A stretch of DNA of 64,000 nucleotides. Source: Stigmatella aurantiaca (GTDB taxonomy: Bacteria; Myxococcota; Myxococcia; Myxococcales; Myxococcaceae). A program made the translations under genes and the position numbers. The notes beneath the pieces were generated by a model. That model was not told the DNA's origin and did no database searches. It saw nothing but the letters and a program-made list of their open reading frames with translations. The stretch spans positions 214,460 to 278,459 of the forward strand of contig NZ_FOAP01000011.1 of NCBI RefSeq assembly GCF_900109545.1, read 5' to 3'. How positions within the stretch are numbered: position 1 is the stretch's first letter; the number at the start of each line of letters is the position of its first letter. Shown here piece after piece: positions 51,008 through 61,013 of this stretch.

Positions 51008-52783
51008 TCAGACCGAGACCGTCTGCGCGTTACGGCCGTGGATGAAGTAGGTGGTGATGGTGCGCGTCACCACGATGGACGTGTAGAGCGAGGCGATCAG
51101 GCCGATGATCATCGTGGTGGCGAAGCCGCGGATGGGCCCCGTTCCCGTGGCGAAGAGGATGAAGCCGGCGATGAGCGCGGTGACGTGCGAGTCGAAGATG
51201 GTCCAGAACGCCCGGTCATACCCCTGGTCCACCGCCTGGCGCGCCGTCTTGCCGTGGCTCAGTTCCTCGCGGATGCGCTCGTTGATGAGCACGTTGGCAT
51301 CCACCGCCACGCCCAGCGTCAGCACGAAGCCGGCGATGCCCGGCAGCGTCAGCGTGGCGTTGAAGATGGCCAGGCCCGCCAGGATGAGCAGGCCGTTGAG
51401 CAGCAGCGCCGCGTCCGCGATGAGGCCCGCGCCCTTGTAGTAGAGCGCCATGAAGGCAATCACCAGCGCCAGGCCGACGATGGCCGCCAGGCTGCCCTTG
51501 CGGATGAGCTCGTCGCCCATGGAGGCACCCACCTGGCGGATTTCACCCGTCGTCACCGGGGCGGGCAGCGCGCCCGCCTTCAGCACGAGCGCCAGCGTCT
51601 GCGCCTCGGAGAACCACTCGTCGCGCGACTTGCCACCGGGGTTGCCCATGGTGATGCGCGCGCTGCCACCGGCGATCTTCTCGTTGATGCGCGGCGCCGA
51701 CTGCACGTAGTCGTCCAGGATGATGGCCATGCGCCGGCCCACGCCCGCCTCGGTCAGCCGCTCGAACTCGCGCGCGCCCGCCGCGTCGAAGGTGATGTTC
51801 ACCTCCGGCTCGTTGAGCTCGCTGAACCGGGCGTCCGCGCTCGACAGGCTCTCACCCGTCAGCGGGGAGTCCTTCTCCACGAGGTAGGTGCGGTACGAGA
51901 GGCACTCGTTCTTCTTCACCGGGTTGGCCACGCACTCCAGGAGCACCTCGCGGTTCTCCGGCGTCTTGTCCTTCACGTAGGCCAGCATCGCCTCGCGGTT
52001 GGGGCCCTGCAGCTGCGGGAAGCCCTCCTCGGCGGTGACGATGATGTTGCTGTTCTCCGGCGGCGGCGTCTTCTCGTGCATCTGCTGGAAGAAGGCCGGG
52101 TTGGTGTCATCCACCATGCGGAACTCGAGCTGCGCGGTGGTGCCCACCAGCTCCTTGGCCTGCTCCGGATCCGAGCGGCCCGGCAGGGAGATCTGGATGG
52201 AGTCGGTGCCCATCTTGCGCACGTCGAGCTCCGCCACGCCCCACTTGTCGATGCGGTTGCGGATGACGAGCATGGCCTGGTCCACGGCCTCGCCGCGGAA
52301 GAAGCTCGTCTGGCTCTCGTCCGGGGCCAGCACCAGCGTGGCGCCATCCCGGCTCACCCGGGTGAAGTCGTTGAAGGTGGCGAGCACCTCCTTCTCGATG
52401 GCGTCCATGGTGGCGGGCTCCGCCGCCGTGAGCGTGAGCGTGAGCGCCTCGGGGTTGGAGTCCGCCTTCAGCTCGCCCAGCTTCTTGTCCTGGGTGATGT
52501 AGCGGACGATCTGCTGGCCCCGGCGCTCGGTGCGCTTCTGGAGGGCCGTCTTGGTGTCCACCCGCATCACCATGTGGATGCCGCCCTGGAGGTCCAACCC
52601 CAGGTTGAGCCGGTACTTCGCGGGCGGCGCCCACGCGGGCAGCCGCTCCTCGAGGATGGCCAGGTTGTTGCGCTCCGCGCGGTTCAGCACCGCCAGGGAG
52701 TAATAGGTGGGCACCAGGAGCCAAAGGGTTCCCAGCGTCACCGCGACAATCATTCCGAACTTCCACCACCAGCCGCGGTCCAT
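51008..52783 (-). CDS. secD: Protein translocase subunit SecD
   Basis: A 591-residue subunit of the SecDF export complex. TM1 is at residues 9-30, followed by LNLGLDLQGGIHMVMRVD (D1 signature), the large periplasmic P1 domain (about 70-410), and TM2-6 from about 425 with GVAVDANVLINERIREEL, carrying the proton-relay Asp of transmembrane helix 4. The start codon overlaps the yajC stop by one base, giving the usual yajC-secD-secF order. Length and domain order are normal. Confidence 0.97.
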   Translation of the reverse strand: MDRGWWWKFGMIVAVTLGTLWLLVPTYYSLAVLNRAERNNLAILEERLPAWAPPAKYRLNLGLDLQGGIHMVMRVDTKTALQKRTERRGQQIVRYITQDKKLGELKADSNPEALTLTLTAAEPATMDAIEKEVLATFNDFTRVSRDGATLVLAPDESQTSFFRGEAVDQAMLVIRNRIDKWGVAELDVRKMGTDSIQISLPGRSDPEQAKELVGTTAQLEFRMVDDTNPAFFQQMHEKTPPPENSNIIVTAEEGFPQLQGPNREAMLAYVKDKTPENREVLLECVANPVKKNECLSYRTYLVEKDSPLTGESLSSADARFSELNEPEVNITFDAAGAREFERLTEAGVGRRMAIILDDYVQSAPRINEKIAGGSARITMGNPGGKSRDEWFSEAQTLALVLKAGALPAPVTTGEIRQVGASMGDELIRKGSLAAIVGLALVIAFMALYYKGAGLIADAALLLNGLLILAGLAIFNATLTLPGIAGFVLTLGVAVDANVLINERIREELSHGKTARQAVDQGYDRAFWTIFDSHVTALIAGFILFATGTGPIRGFATTMIIGLIASLYTSIVVTRTITTYFIHGRNAQTVSV

Positions 52784-53145
52784 TACTTCTCCTCCTTCTT
52801 TTCTTCGGGCTTCACCCCGGCGGCGGGGGCCGCGTCATCGGCCACCGCGCCCTTGGCGTACACGGAACGCTTGAGCACGCGGATGCGCACCCCGCTGGAG
52901 ATCTCCAGCGTCACCGTCTGATCGGAGACCAGGTGGATCTTGCCAATCAGGCCCCCCTGGGTGACGACCTCGTCGCCCTTCTTCAGCCCCGCCAGCAGCT
53001 CGCGGTGGGACTTCATCTGCTTCTGCTGGGGACGGATCATCACGAAGTACATGATGGCCACCAGCAGGCCGATGAAGCCCAGATTGACCAGTGGGCTCGC
53101 GCCGCTGCCCGGGGCCTGCGCCAGAATCAGGAAGCTCTGTGCCAC
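52783..53145 (-). CDS. yajC: Preprotein translocase subunit YajC
   Basis: A 120-residue single-span membrane protein of the SecDF-YajC complex. GTG 53145 is chosen for GAGG six bases upstream; the long open frame further upstream is antisense-like. The transmembrane helix is VNLGFIGLLVAIMYFVMIRP (about residues 17-36), followed by QQKQMKSHRELLAGLKKGDEVVTQGGLIGKI and a basic domain. The C-terminal tail has alternating Lys/Glu/Ala. It abuts secD (TAATG) and is separated from tgt by 158 bases, which may hold an additional promoter. Confidence 0.95.
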   Translation of the reverse strand: MAQSFLILAQAPGSGASPLVNLGFIGLLVAIMYFVMIRPQQKQMKSHRELLAGLKKGDEVVTQGGLIGKIHLVSDQTVTLEISSGVRIRVLKRSVYAKGAVADDAAPAAGVKPEEKKEEK

Positions 53146-53303
53146 GTACCGCCTCGTTACTTGGAAAGGTTCGGTCTCAAGCCCCGCCCAAATGTGGGCA
53201 AAGGTCGACCCAAAGGGTGCGCCTCTTAGCAGGGGCCCCCTATCGTGAGCAAGTGAACGCCCAAAGCATGTGCCTGTTCCCCACCCGGCCGGGGCCCCCG
53301 CCC

Positions 53304-55573
<2,270 letters not shown>

Positions 55574-55612
55574 GGGGCGCTTGTACCAGCCTGGGGGACG
55601 CCCCGGAACCCA

Positions 55613-56722
55613 TCAATAGAGCTGCTGCAGGTCCGTGCCCGGGTAGTAGTGGGAGAGGATGTCCCGGTAGTTCGACCCGCCGTCGGCCAAGGCCTTGGCC
55701 CCCCACTGGCACAGCCCAGCCCCATGGCCATACCCACGCCCGGTGAAGTGGTAGCCGTGGGAGGTCTCCTCCACCTCGAAGTCCAGGCTCTTGAGCTTCG
55801 TGTAGCCCAGCCGCTGGCGGAAGCGGGGGCCATCCAGGGTGATGCCGTCCGAGGTACTCACCCGGGACGCCCGGCGGGTCCCCGTGCGGCCCGAAATCTT
55901 GAATCCGGAGGGCGAGCCTCCCAGGGCGCTCTGAAGCTCCGAGCGGCTGATGGTGGCGGACCAGCGGCTGGCGGGCAGCCGGCCACAGGGGCACTCGGCG
56001 GGCTGGAGATACGGCAAGTCCCGCTGCAGCGCGGCCAGGCCGGACTCGGTCCGCCCGCCGCAGGAGGCATGGAAGTAGGCCTCGATGGGGGCCAGCTCGT
56101 AGGTAAGCACCTCGCCCCGGGTGGCCTTCACGGCGGCCAGGGTGCGGGGATCCTCCCGGTTGACGCCGCCATACACCTGATGGAGCACGCTGCTGCCCAG
56201 GTAGAAGGAGCTCCCGTAGGCCTCCAGCTTCTTCTGGAGCGCATAGGTGCGGGCCGCCACCGCCTGGGCCTTGAGCGCCTCGGGGGGAAAGGAGACCGGC
56301 ATCTCGCTGCCCAGCACGGCCGCCAGATAGTCCTCCAGGGGGATGACGTTGATGAGCTGGAGCCCTTCCCGGTACAGCCGCACCACCACGTCCCCGCGAA
56401 CCTCCATGCCGCCTGCCTTGAGGGGTTTCTCGCTGGACTCCCCGGTACCCAGCGTCTCCCCCACCGCGCGGAACCGCACCGAGTTGCCCGCGATGGCGAC
56501 GCCGTTGACCTCCAGCTTCTTGCCCCGCCGACGCACAATGGCCTGCCGTGTGCCGAGCGGCTGGAAGGTGGCCTCCTCGGTATCCGCACCGGAGGAGAGG
56601 CCCTGGCCGCTCACCTGCACCTCCGCTCCCGCCTCGCTCATGGCGATGCGCATCGTCTCCAGCGCGAACGCGGAGGACGACACCAGGAGGCCCAGCAGCA
56701 CCACTGCAACAGGTCGCAACAT
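55613..56722 (-). CDS. SpoIID/LytB domain lytic transglycosylase-like protein
   Basis: A 369-residue exported protein with signal peptide (MLRPVAVVLLGLLVSSSAFA-LE). The SpoIID domain spans about residues 120-365 and shows IPLEDYLAAVLGSEMPVSFPPEALKAQAVAARTYAL (with the catalytic Glu), YFHASCGGRTES, SRWSATISRSEL and the terminal GYGHGAGLCQWGAKAL. Bacillus SpoIID cleaves denuded glycan strands during engulfment; homologues in non-sporulating or myxospore-forming Gram-negatives are presumed peptidoglycan remodelling enzymes. A role in myxospore or cell-wall remodelling is inference. It sits 39 bases upstream of queA on the same strand. Confidence 0.9.
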   Translation of the reverse strand: MLRPVAVVLLGLLVSSSAFALETMRIAMSEAGAEVQVSGQGLSSGADTEEATFQPLGTRQAIVRRRGKKLEVNGVAIAGNSVRFRAVGETLGTGESSEKPLKAGGMEVRGDVVVRLYREGLQLINVIPLEDYLAAVLGSEMPVSFPPEALKAQAVAARTYALQKKLEAYGSSFYLGSSVLHQVYGGVNREDPRTLAAVKATRGEVLTYELAPIEAYFHASCGGRTESGLAALQRDLPYLQPAECPCGRLPASRWSATISRSELQSALGGSPSGFKISGRTGTRRASRVSTSDGITLDGPRFRQRLGYTKLKSLDFEVEETSHGYHFTGRGYGHGAGLCQWGAKALADGGSNYRDILSHYYPGTDLQQLY

Positions 56723-56794
56723 AAGAGACGAAGTGTAGGAGCCCTGGATCTCGGCTCAAGAAAACGGCCGGTGAATGAGGGAGACTGAAGACCC

Positions 56795-57334
56795 ATGGCC
56801 ACGGCTTTTGACGCATCCCAGCTCTCACCGGCCACGCTCGCCGAGGCCCTTCGGGCCCTGCCTCCCCGCGCGGGAGCCCTGCTGCGGCGGCGCCTGGCGC
56901 GCGGGGAGACGCTGGAGGCCTGCGCCGCGCTCTACGGGGTGAGCCAGGAGGCGATCGCGACCCACCTGCTGCGGGAGGCCCTCGCGCTGACGGCCCGGAT
57001 GGGAGGCCAGGGCCGGGAGCCCGTGACCGTGGAGGAGGAAGCCGCCTGGACGCGCCAACTCACGGCGGCCCTGGGACGGCAGGTGGCCCCCGTGAGCCCG
57101 GCCCTGGCCGGCACGGTGGCGCTGTGCCAGCGGCTGCTCACCCTGGGGCCGGAGGTCGAAGCCACCCTGGAGGCCCTGGAGCGCGAGGAAGCACGCTCCC
57201 CGCGCAGCCAGCGCGAGGACACGCTGCGCCGGTGGGCGGTGGTGCTGCTGCTGGCCCTGGCGTCCTACCTCTACTGGACGCGGCCGCCGGAGCCCACGCA
57301 ACGGCCCACGCGGCCCCCGGCCTCCGCGCGGTGA
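56795..57334 (+). CDS. Tail-anchored hypothetical protein
   Basis: A 179-residue protein with no family I recognise. Residues 10-75 are helical and include ARGETLEACAALYGVSQEAIATHLLREAL, which resembles a sigma-region-4 or simple helix-turn-helix pattern; residues 80-140 are helical with Glu/Ala/Leu bias. A single hydrophobic helix near the C-terminus (RRWAVVLLLALASYLYWT, about 144-163) suggests a tail-anchored membrane protein facing the cytoplasm. It is divergent from the SpoIID gene and followed 40 bases later by the lipoprotein gene, so they may be cotranscribed. Confidence 0.72.
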   Translation: MATAFDASQLSPATLAEALRALPPRAGALLRRRLARGETLEACAALYGVSQEAIATHLLREALALTARMGGQGREPVTVEEEAAWTRQLTAALGRQVAPVSPALAGTVALCQRLLTLGPEVEATLEALEREEARSPRSQREDTLRRWAVVLLLALASYLYWTRPPEPTQRPTRPPASAR

Positions 57335-57374
57335 GCGCTGGACGGGGCGGCAGCGGGCGCTTTAAGGGAGGACC

Positions 57375-57701
57375 ATGCGCGCTTTCTCCCCTCTCCTGCT
57401 GGTGGTGACGTGGGTGCTCACGGGCTGCCCGAACCGGGTGGAGCGGGTCGCGGGCACGAGCGATGCGCGCATCGATGCCGCGGAAGCCCGGATGGAGGAA
57501 CTGCGGTTCCAGGCCAACGCGGAGGAAGCCTCCTGTGCCTCGCGCTGCGACGCCTCCTCGGAGCTGTGCGGGCTGGCCGATTCCCTGTGCTCCTGGGTGG
57601 AGAGCACACCAGACCGGACAGACCTCCCGCCGCGTTGCGTCCAGGCCCGCGAACAGTGCGCCCAGGCCCACGGCCGCTGTACCCGGTGCCGGCAAGGCTG
57701 A
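57375..57701 (+). CDS. Small cysteine-rich lipoprotein
   Basis: A 108-residue lipoprotein. GGGAGG stands just before ATG 57375; the signal ends in VTWVLTGC, the lipobox. The mature part has a helical segment (IDAAEARMEELRFQANAEEAS) and then nine further cysteines arranged as CxxxC..CxxxxxxxCxxxV, C..C, CxxCRQG, likely forming disulfides in the periplasm or on the surface. No family is recognised. It has close spacing to the genes on both sides. Confidence 0.75.
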   Translation: MRAFSPLLLVVTWVLTGCPNRVERVAGTSDARIDAAEARMEELRFQANAEEASCASRCDASSELCGLADSLCSWVESTPDRTDLPPRCVQAREQCAQAHGRCTRCRQG

Positions 57702-57776
57702 CGGGGGCCGCCACACGGGCGGATTGCTCCCCCGGGTCCGTCCTCCTAGATTGAAGAGAACCTCCGAGGTGTCACC

Positions 57777-58343
57777 ATGTCCCGCCCCACCCCCGTGCTG
57801 CTGCTGGCCTCCTGGCTCGCCGTTCCGGGCCTTGCCCTGGCGCAGGAGGCCCTCACGCCGGAGAAGCTGGCCCTCATCCGCCGGGATGAGAAGGCCGCGC
57901 TGGAGCGGGTGAGCGAGGCGTACGGCAAGCGAAAGCCCTCGGAGATGACCTCCGAGGAGCGGCGCCAGGTCATCCAGGACCAGCAGAACGCGGTGGCGGC
58001 CGTGCTCGAAAAGCACGACGTATCGGACAAGCAGTATGCCCGCCAGGTGGCGCGCCTGAGCCTGGAGGAGCGAGCCGCCGTCCAGGAGGCCGCGAAGCAG
58101 TTGGAGGCGCAGGAGAAGGCCGCGCGAGAGGCTCAGAATCAGCCGCTCCAGCCGGAAGAAATCCCCATCCAGAACGGCATCACCGAGGAGAATCCGGTGG
58201 AGCTGGAGTCCGTGGCAGGCGCCCCGCCCGTGGTGGAGCAGGGCCTTCCGCCCGGGGAGCTGGGACTGGAGCAGACCGAGCCACCGGTGGAGGAAGCAGC
58301 CCCCTCCAGCCCGGCGGACGCGCAGGAAGTGCCCGCGGAGTAA
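57777..58343 (+). CDS. Secreted hypothetical protein, helical with acidic Pro-rich tail
   Basis: A 188-residue protein with a signal peptide (VLLLASWLAVPGLALA-QEA). The mature protein is strongly helical and charged from residue 25 to about 120 (KLALIRRDEKAALERVSEAYGKR, EERAAVQEAAKQLEAQEKAAREAQ), then turns into an acidic Pro/Val/Glu-rich tail. No family motif is visible. It is the last gene of the small plus-strand group from 56.8 kb and is convergent with the KamA gene three bases away. Confidence 0.72.
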   Translation: MSRPTPVLLLASWLAVPGLALAQEALTPEKLALIRRDEKAALERVSEAYGKRKPSEMTSEERRQVIQDQQNAVAAVLEKHDVSDKQYARQVARLSLEERAAVQEAAKQLEAQEKAAREAQNQPLQPEEIPIQNGITEENPVELESVAGAPPVVEQGLPPGELGLEQTEPPVEEAAPSSPADAQEVPAE

Positions 58344-58346
58344 GCG

Positions 58347-59582
58347 TCAGCGGGACTGGGCCCGCCACACCTCGTCATACGGGCACGAGCAGTCGGTCTC
58401 CTCTGGCTCGGGATACGCGTAGCGCTCGCCCTTGTAGTTGCGGAAGACCGTCTCGCGCTCGCCGCGCTCCACCACGTAATCGGGCTGGAGCGTGACCTTC
58501 CCTCCCCCACCGGGCAGGTCCACGGCCAGGTGCGGCACGGCCAGGCCGGTCGTGTGACCCCGCATCTGCTGGATGATCTCCAGGCCCTTGGCGATGGGCG
58601 TGCGCAGGTGCTCGCACCCCTGCGCGACATCCATCTGGTGGAGGTAATAGGGCCGCACGCGGATGCGCAGCAGCCGGTGGGACAGCTCCTGGATGATGCG
58701 CGCCTCCGAGTTGAGCCGGCGCATGAGCACGGCCTGATTCTCGACGGGCACCCCATGGTCCACGAGGCGCTGGCAGGCCTCGCTGGCCTCGGGGGTGATT
58801 TCCTTCGGGTGATTGAAGTGCGTCACCACGTACACGGGGGCGTAGCGCCGCAGCGTCCGGGCCAGCGCATCCGTGACGCGCATGGGCAGACACACGGGCA
58901 CGCGCGTCCCGATGCGGATCATCTCCACATGGGGAATGTCATGGAGCGCCGAGAGCAGCTCCTCCAGGCGCCCATCGCTGAGAATGAACGGGTCCCCTCC
59001 GGAGATGAGCACATCGCGCACCTCGGGGTGCTGGCGGATGTACTCGATGCCGCGGCGCATCTGGTCCTTGCTGAGCTCCGCCTCGCCGCCCTTGGTGATG
59101 CGGCGGCGGGTGCAGTGGCGGCAATACACGGAGCAGGTATCCAGGGCGAGGAAGAGCACCCGGTCCGGATACTTGTGGACGATGGCCTCCTCGGGGCGCG
59201 TCTTGTCCTCGCCCAGGGGGTCCGCCAGCTCGCCGGGGCGGATGCGCGCCTCCTCCTGCACCGGAATGGACTGCATCCGCACGGGACAGAACGGGTGCTC
59301 AGGATCGATGAGGGACAGGTAGTACGGGCTGATGCCGATGCGGAACAGGGCCGCAGTCTCCAGGACCCCGGCCCGCTCCTGCGGTGTCAACGGCACGTAG
59401 CGCTCGAGCTGCGCGAGGCTGCGGACGGCATGGCGCTGCTGCCAGCGCCAGTCAGTCCATTCGGCGTCCGTGGCGTCTGGAAAGAGACGCCGCCGTCCGG
59501 CCGCGCTGGCCGGAGGGCGCTCGGCCCGGGATGTCGAGGCCCCCACGGCCGGAGCCTCCCGGGGCGGGAGGAAGGAATCCAT
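58347..59582 (-). CDS. Lysine 2,3-aminomutase-type radical SAM enzyme (KamA)
   Basis: A 411-residue PLP/4Fe-4S/SAM enzyme that interconverts L-alpha-lysine and L-beta-lysine. The start ATG 59582 overlaps the upstream stop by one base. The cluster motif DTCSVYCRHCTRRR (CxxxCxxC) is near residue 135-145; PLP- and SAM-binding regions ISGGDPFILSD, THFNHPKEITPEA and RVRPYYLHQMDVAQG follow. Two aspartates used by known LAM to hold the lysine side chain, in YLHQMD and VDLPGGGGK, are both present, which favours lysine over glutamate as substrate. The C-terminal CSCPYDE matches the zinc-binding end of clostridial LAM. Confidence 0.87.
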   Translation of the reverse strand: MDSFLPPREAPAVGASTSRAERPPASAAGRRRLFPDATDAEWTDWRWQQRHAVRSLAQLERYVPLTPQERAGVLETAALFRIGISPYYLSLIDPEHPFCPVRMQSIPVQEEARIRPGELADPLGEDKTRPEEAIVHKYPDRVLFLALDTCSVYCRHCTRRRITKGGEAELSKDQMRRGIEYIRQHPEVRDVLISGGDPFILSDGRLEELLSALHDIPHVEMIRIGTRVPVCLPMRVTDALARTLRRYAPVYVVTHFNHPKEITPEASEACQRLVDHGVPVENQAVLMRRLNSEARIIQELSHRLLRIRVRPYYLHQMDVAQGCEHLRTPIAKGLEIIQQMRGHTTGLAVPHLAVDLPGGGGKVTLQPDYVVERGERETVFRNYKGERYAYPEPEETDCSCPYDEVWRAQSR

Positions 59583-60952
59583 CACGCGGCCTTGGGCTGG
59601 TCGCGCCACCACGCCTGGCCCGCCTCGGGCAGGGTGTCGATGGGATCGTAGTACTCGTACTTGCGGGTGAGCGCCTCGGCATCATTCGCTTCGATGCCGG
59701 TGCGGTAGTTCTTGGTCCAGTACGAGATGCCGCGCTCGCGATCGTACTCGGCGACCTGGTGGACCCAGCGCTTGCCCACGAAGGGCACGTCACAGACGAT
59801 GCGGGGCGTGGCGAAGCCCGGCATGTAGCCCATGATGTCGTGCTGGAGCGTCTGGGCTTGCGCGACGGACAGCCGCCAGTGCTCCGAGTTGGGGATCATG
59901 TCGCACATGTAGAAGTAGTACGGCAGGATCTTCGCGTGGTCGAGCAGCGTGAAGCACAGGTCCAGCAGCGCCGGGGCGCTGTCGTTCACGCCGCGCAGCA
60001 GCACACCCTGGTTGCGGACATCGCGGAAGCCCATGTCGAGCAGCTTGCGCACGGCCTTGCCCACGAGTGGCGTGAGTTGCCGGGCGTGGTTGACGTGGGT
60101 GTGGAGGGCCAGGTCGACCCCACGCTCGACGGCCTTCTTGGCGAGCCGGTCCAGCCCCTGGAGGACGCTGTCCTGGAGGAAGTGCTGGGGGATGCCCATG
60201 AGGCCCTTGCTGGCCAGACGGATGTCCCGGATGTTGGGGATGTCCATGAGCGAGCTGACGAACGGCTCGAGTTGCTGGATGGGCAGGTTGGCGATGTCGC
60301 CGCCGGAGACGACCACGTCGCGCACGGAGGGCGTGCGGCGCAGGTACTCCAGCATCTTCTCGTAGCGCTCCTTGGGACCGATGGAGAAGCGGTGCTTCTC
60401 CACCTGGGGCACGTCATTGCCGACCAGGTCCATGCGGGTGCAGTGGCCGCAGTACTGGGGGCACGTGGGCAACATCTCCGCGAGCACCTTGGTGGGGTAG
60501 CGGTGGGTGAGCCCTTCCACGGCCCACATCTCGGCCTCATGGAGGCTGTCCCGGCTGGCGCGGGGGTGGTTGGGCCAGTCGGTGCGCCGGTCCGCGAAGG
60601 CGGGCAGCATGTAGCGGCGGACCGGGTCGCCCCACAGGTCCTCGAGGTTCATCGTGTTGAGCATCTGCGGGGGAAGGAGCACGGACATGGTCGCGCGCTC
60701 CTGCTGGTCCCGCTCGATGCTCGCGGCGAGGTCCTCGGGAAGCAGGGGCCCAAGCGCGGCCTTCAGCTCGCGGAGGTTCTTGATGGTGTGCTTGCGCTGC
60801 CAGAGCGCACTCTCCCACTCCTCGGACGTGACGTCCTTGTAGGCGGGAATCCGGCGCCAGTCGGGCTCCAGGAACTCGCGGCGGGTTGGATAGGAAATGG
60901 GCTGCTGCGCAGGGCCGGCCTCGTTTGGGGCCCGGACAGGCGTCGTCTGCAT
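59582..60952 (-). CDS. KamA-family radical SAM protein, second paralogue
   Basis: A 456-residue enzyme of the same superfamily immediately upstream of the KamA gene. It has CPQYCGHCTRMD (CxxxCxxC), VVVSGGDIANLPIQQ, THVNHARQLTPLVG, VRNQGVLLRGVND and YYFYMCDMIPNSEHW, but in place of the VDAPGGGGK segment it has VCDVPFVGKRWVHQV and a longer C-terminal extension (RGISYWTKNYRTGIEAN). It is therefore a divergent member whose substrate may not be lysine; other amino acids or a protein-bound lysine (EpmB-like) are possible. The two genes overlap by one base, an arrangement suggesting a joint or sequential role. Confidence 0.82.
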   Translation of the reverse strand: MQTTPVRAPNEAGPAQQPISYPTRREFLEPDWRRIPAYKDVTSEEWESALWQRKHTIKNLRELKAALGPLLPEDLAASIERDQQERATMSVLLPPQMLNTMNLEDLWGDPVRRYMLPAFADRRTDWPNHPRASRDSLHEAEMWAVEGLTHRYPTKVLAEMLPTCPQYCGHCTRMDLVGNDVPQVEKHRFSIGPKERYEKMLEYLRRTPSVRDVVVSGGDIANLPIQQLEPFVSSLMDIPNIRDIRLASKGLMGIPQHFLQDSVLQGLDRLAKKAVERGVDLALHTHVNHARQLTPLVGKAVRKLLDMGFRDVRNQGVLLRGVNDSAPALLDLCFTLLDHAKILPYYFYMCDMIPNSEHWRLSVAQAQTLQHDIMGYMPGFATPRIVCDVPFVGKRWVHQVAEYDRERGISYWTKNYRTGIEANDAEALTRKYEYYDPIDTLPEAGQAWWRDQPKAA

Positions 60953-61013
60953 GGCGCGTTACCTCTCAACCAGACAAAGGCAGGGGTGAGGCTGACCGGC
61001 TCATCCGATGAGC

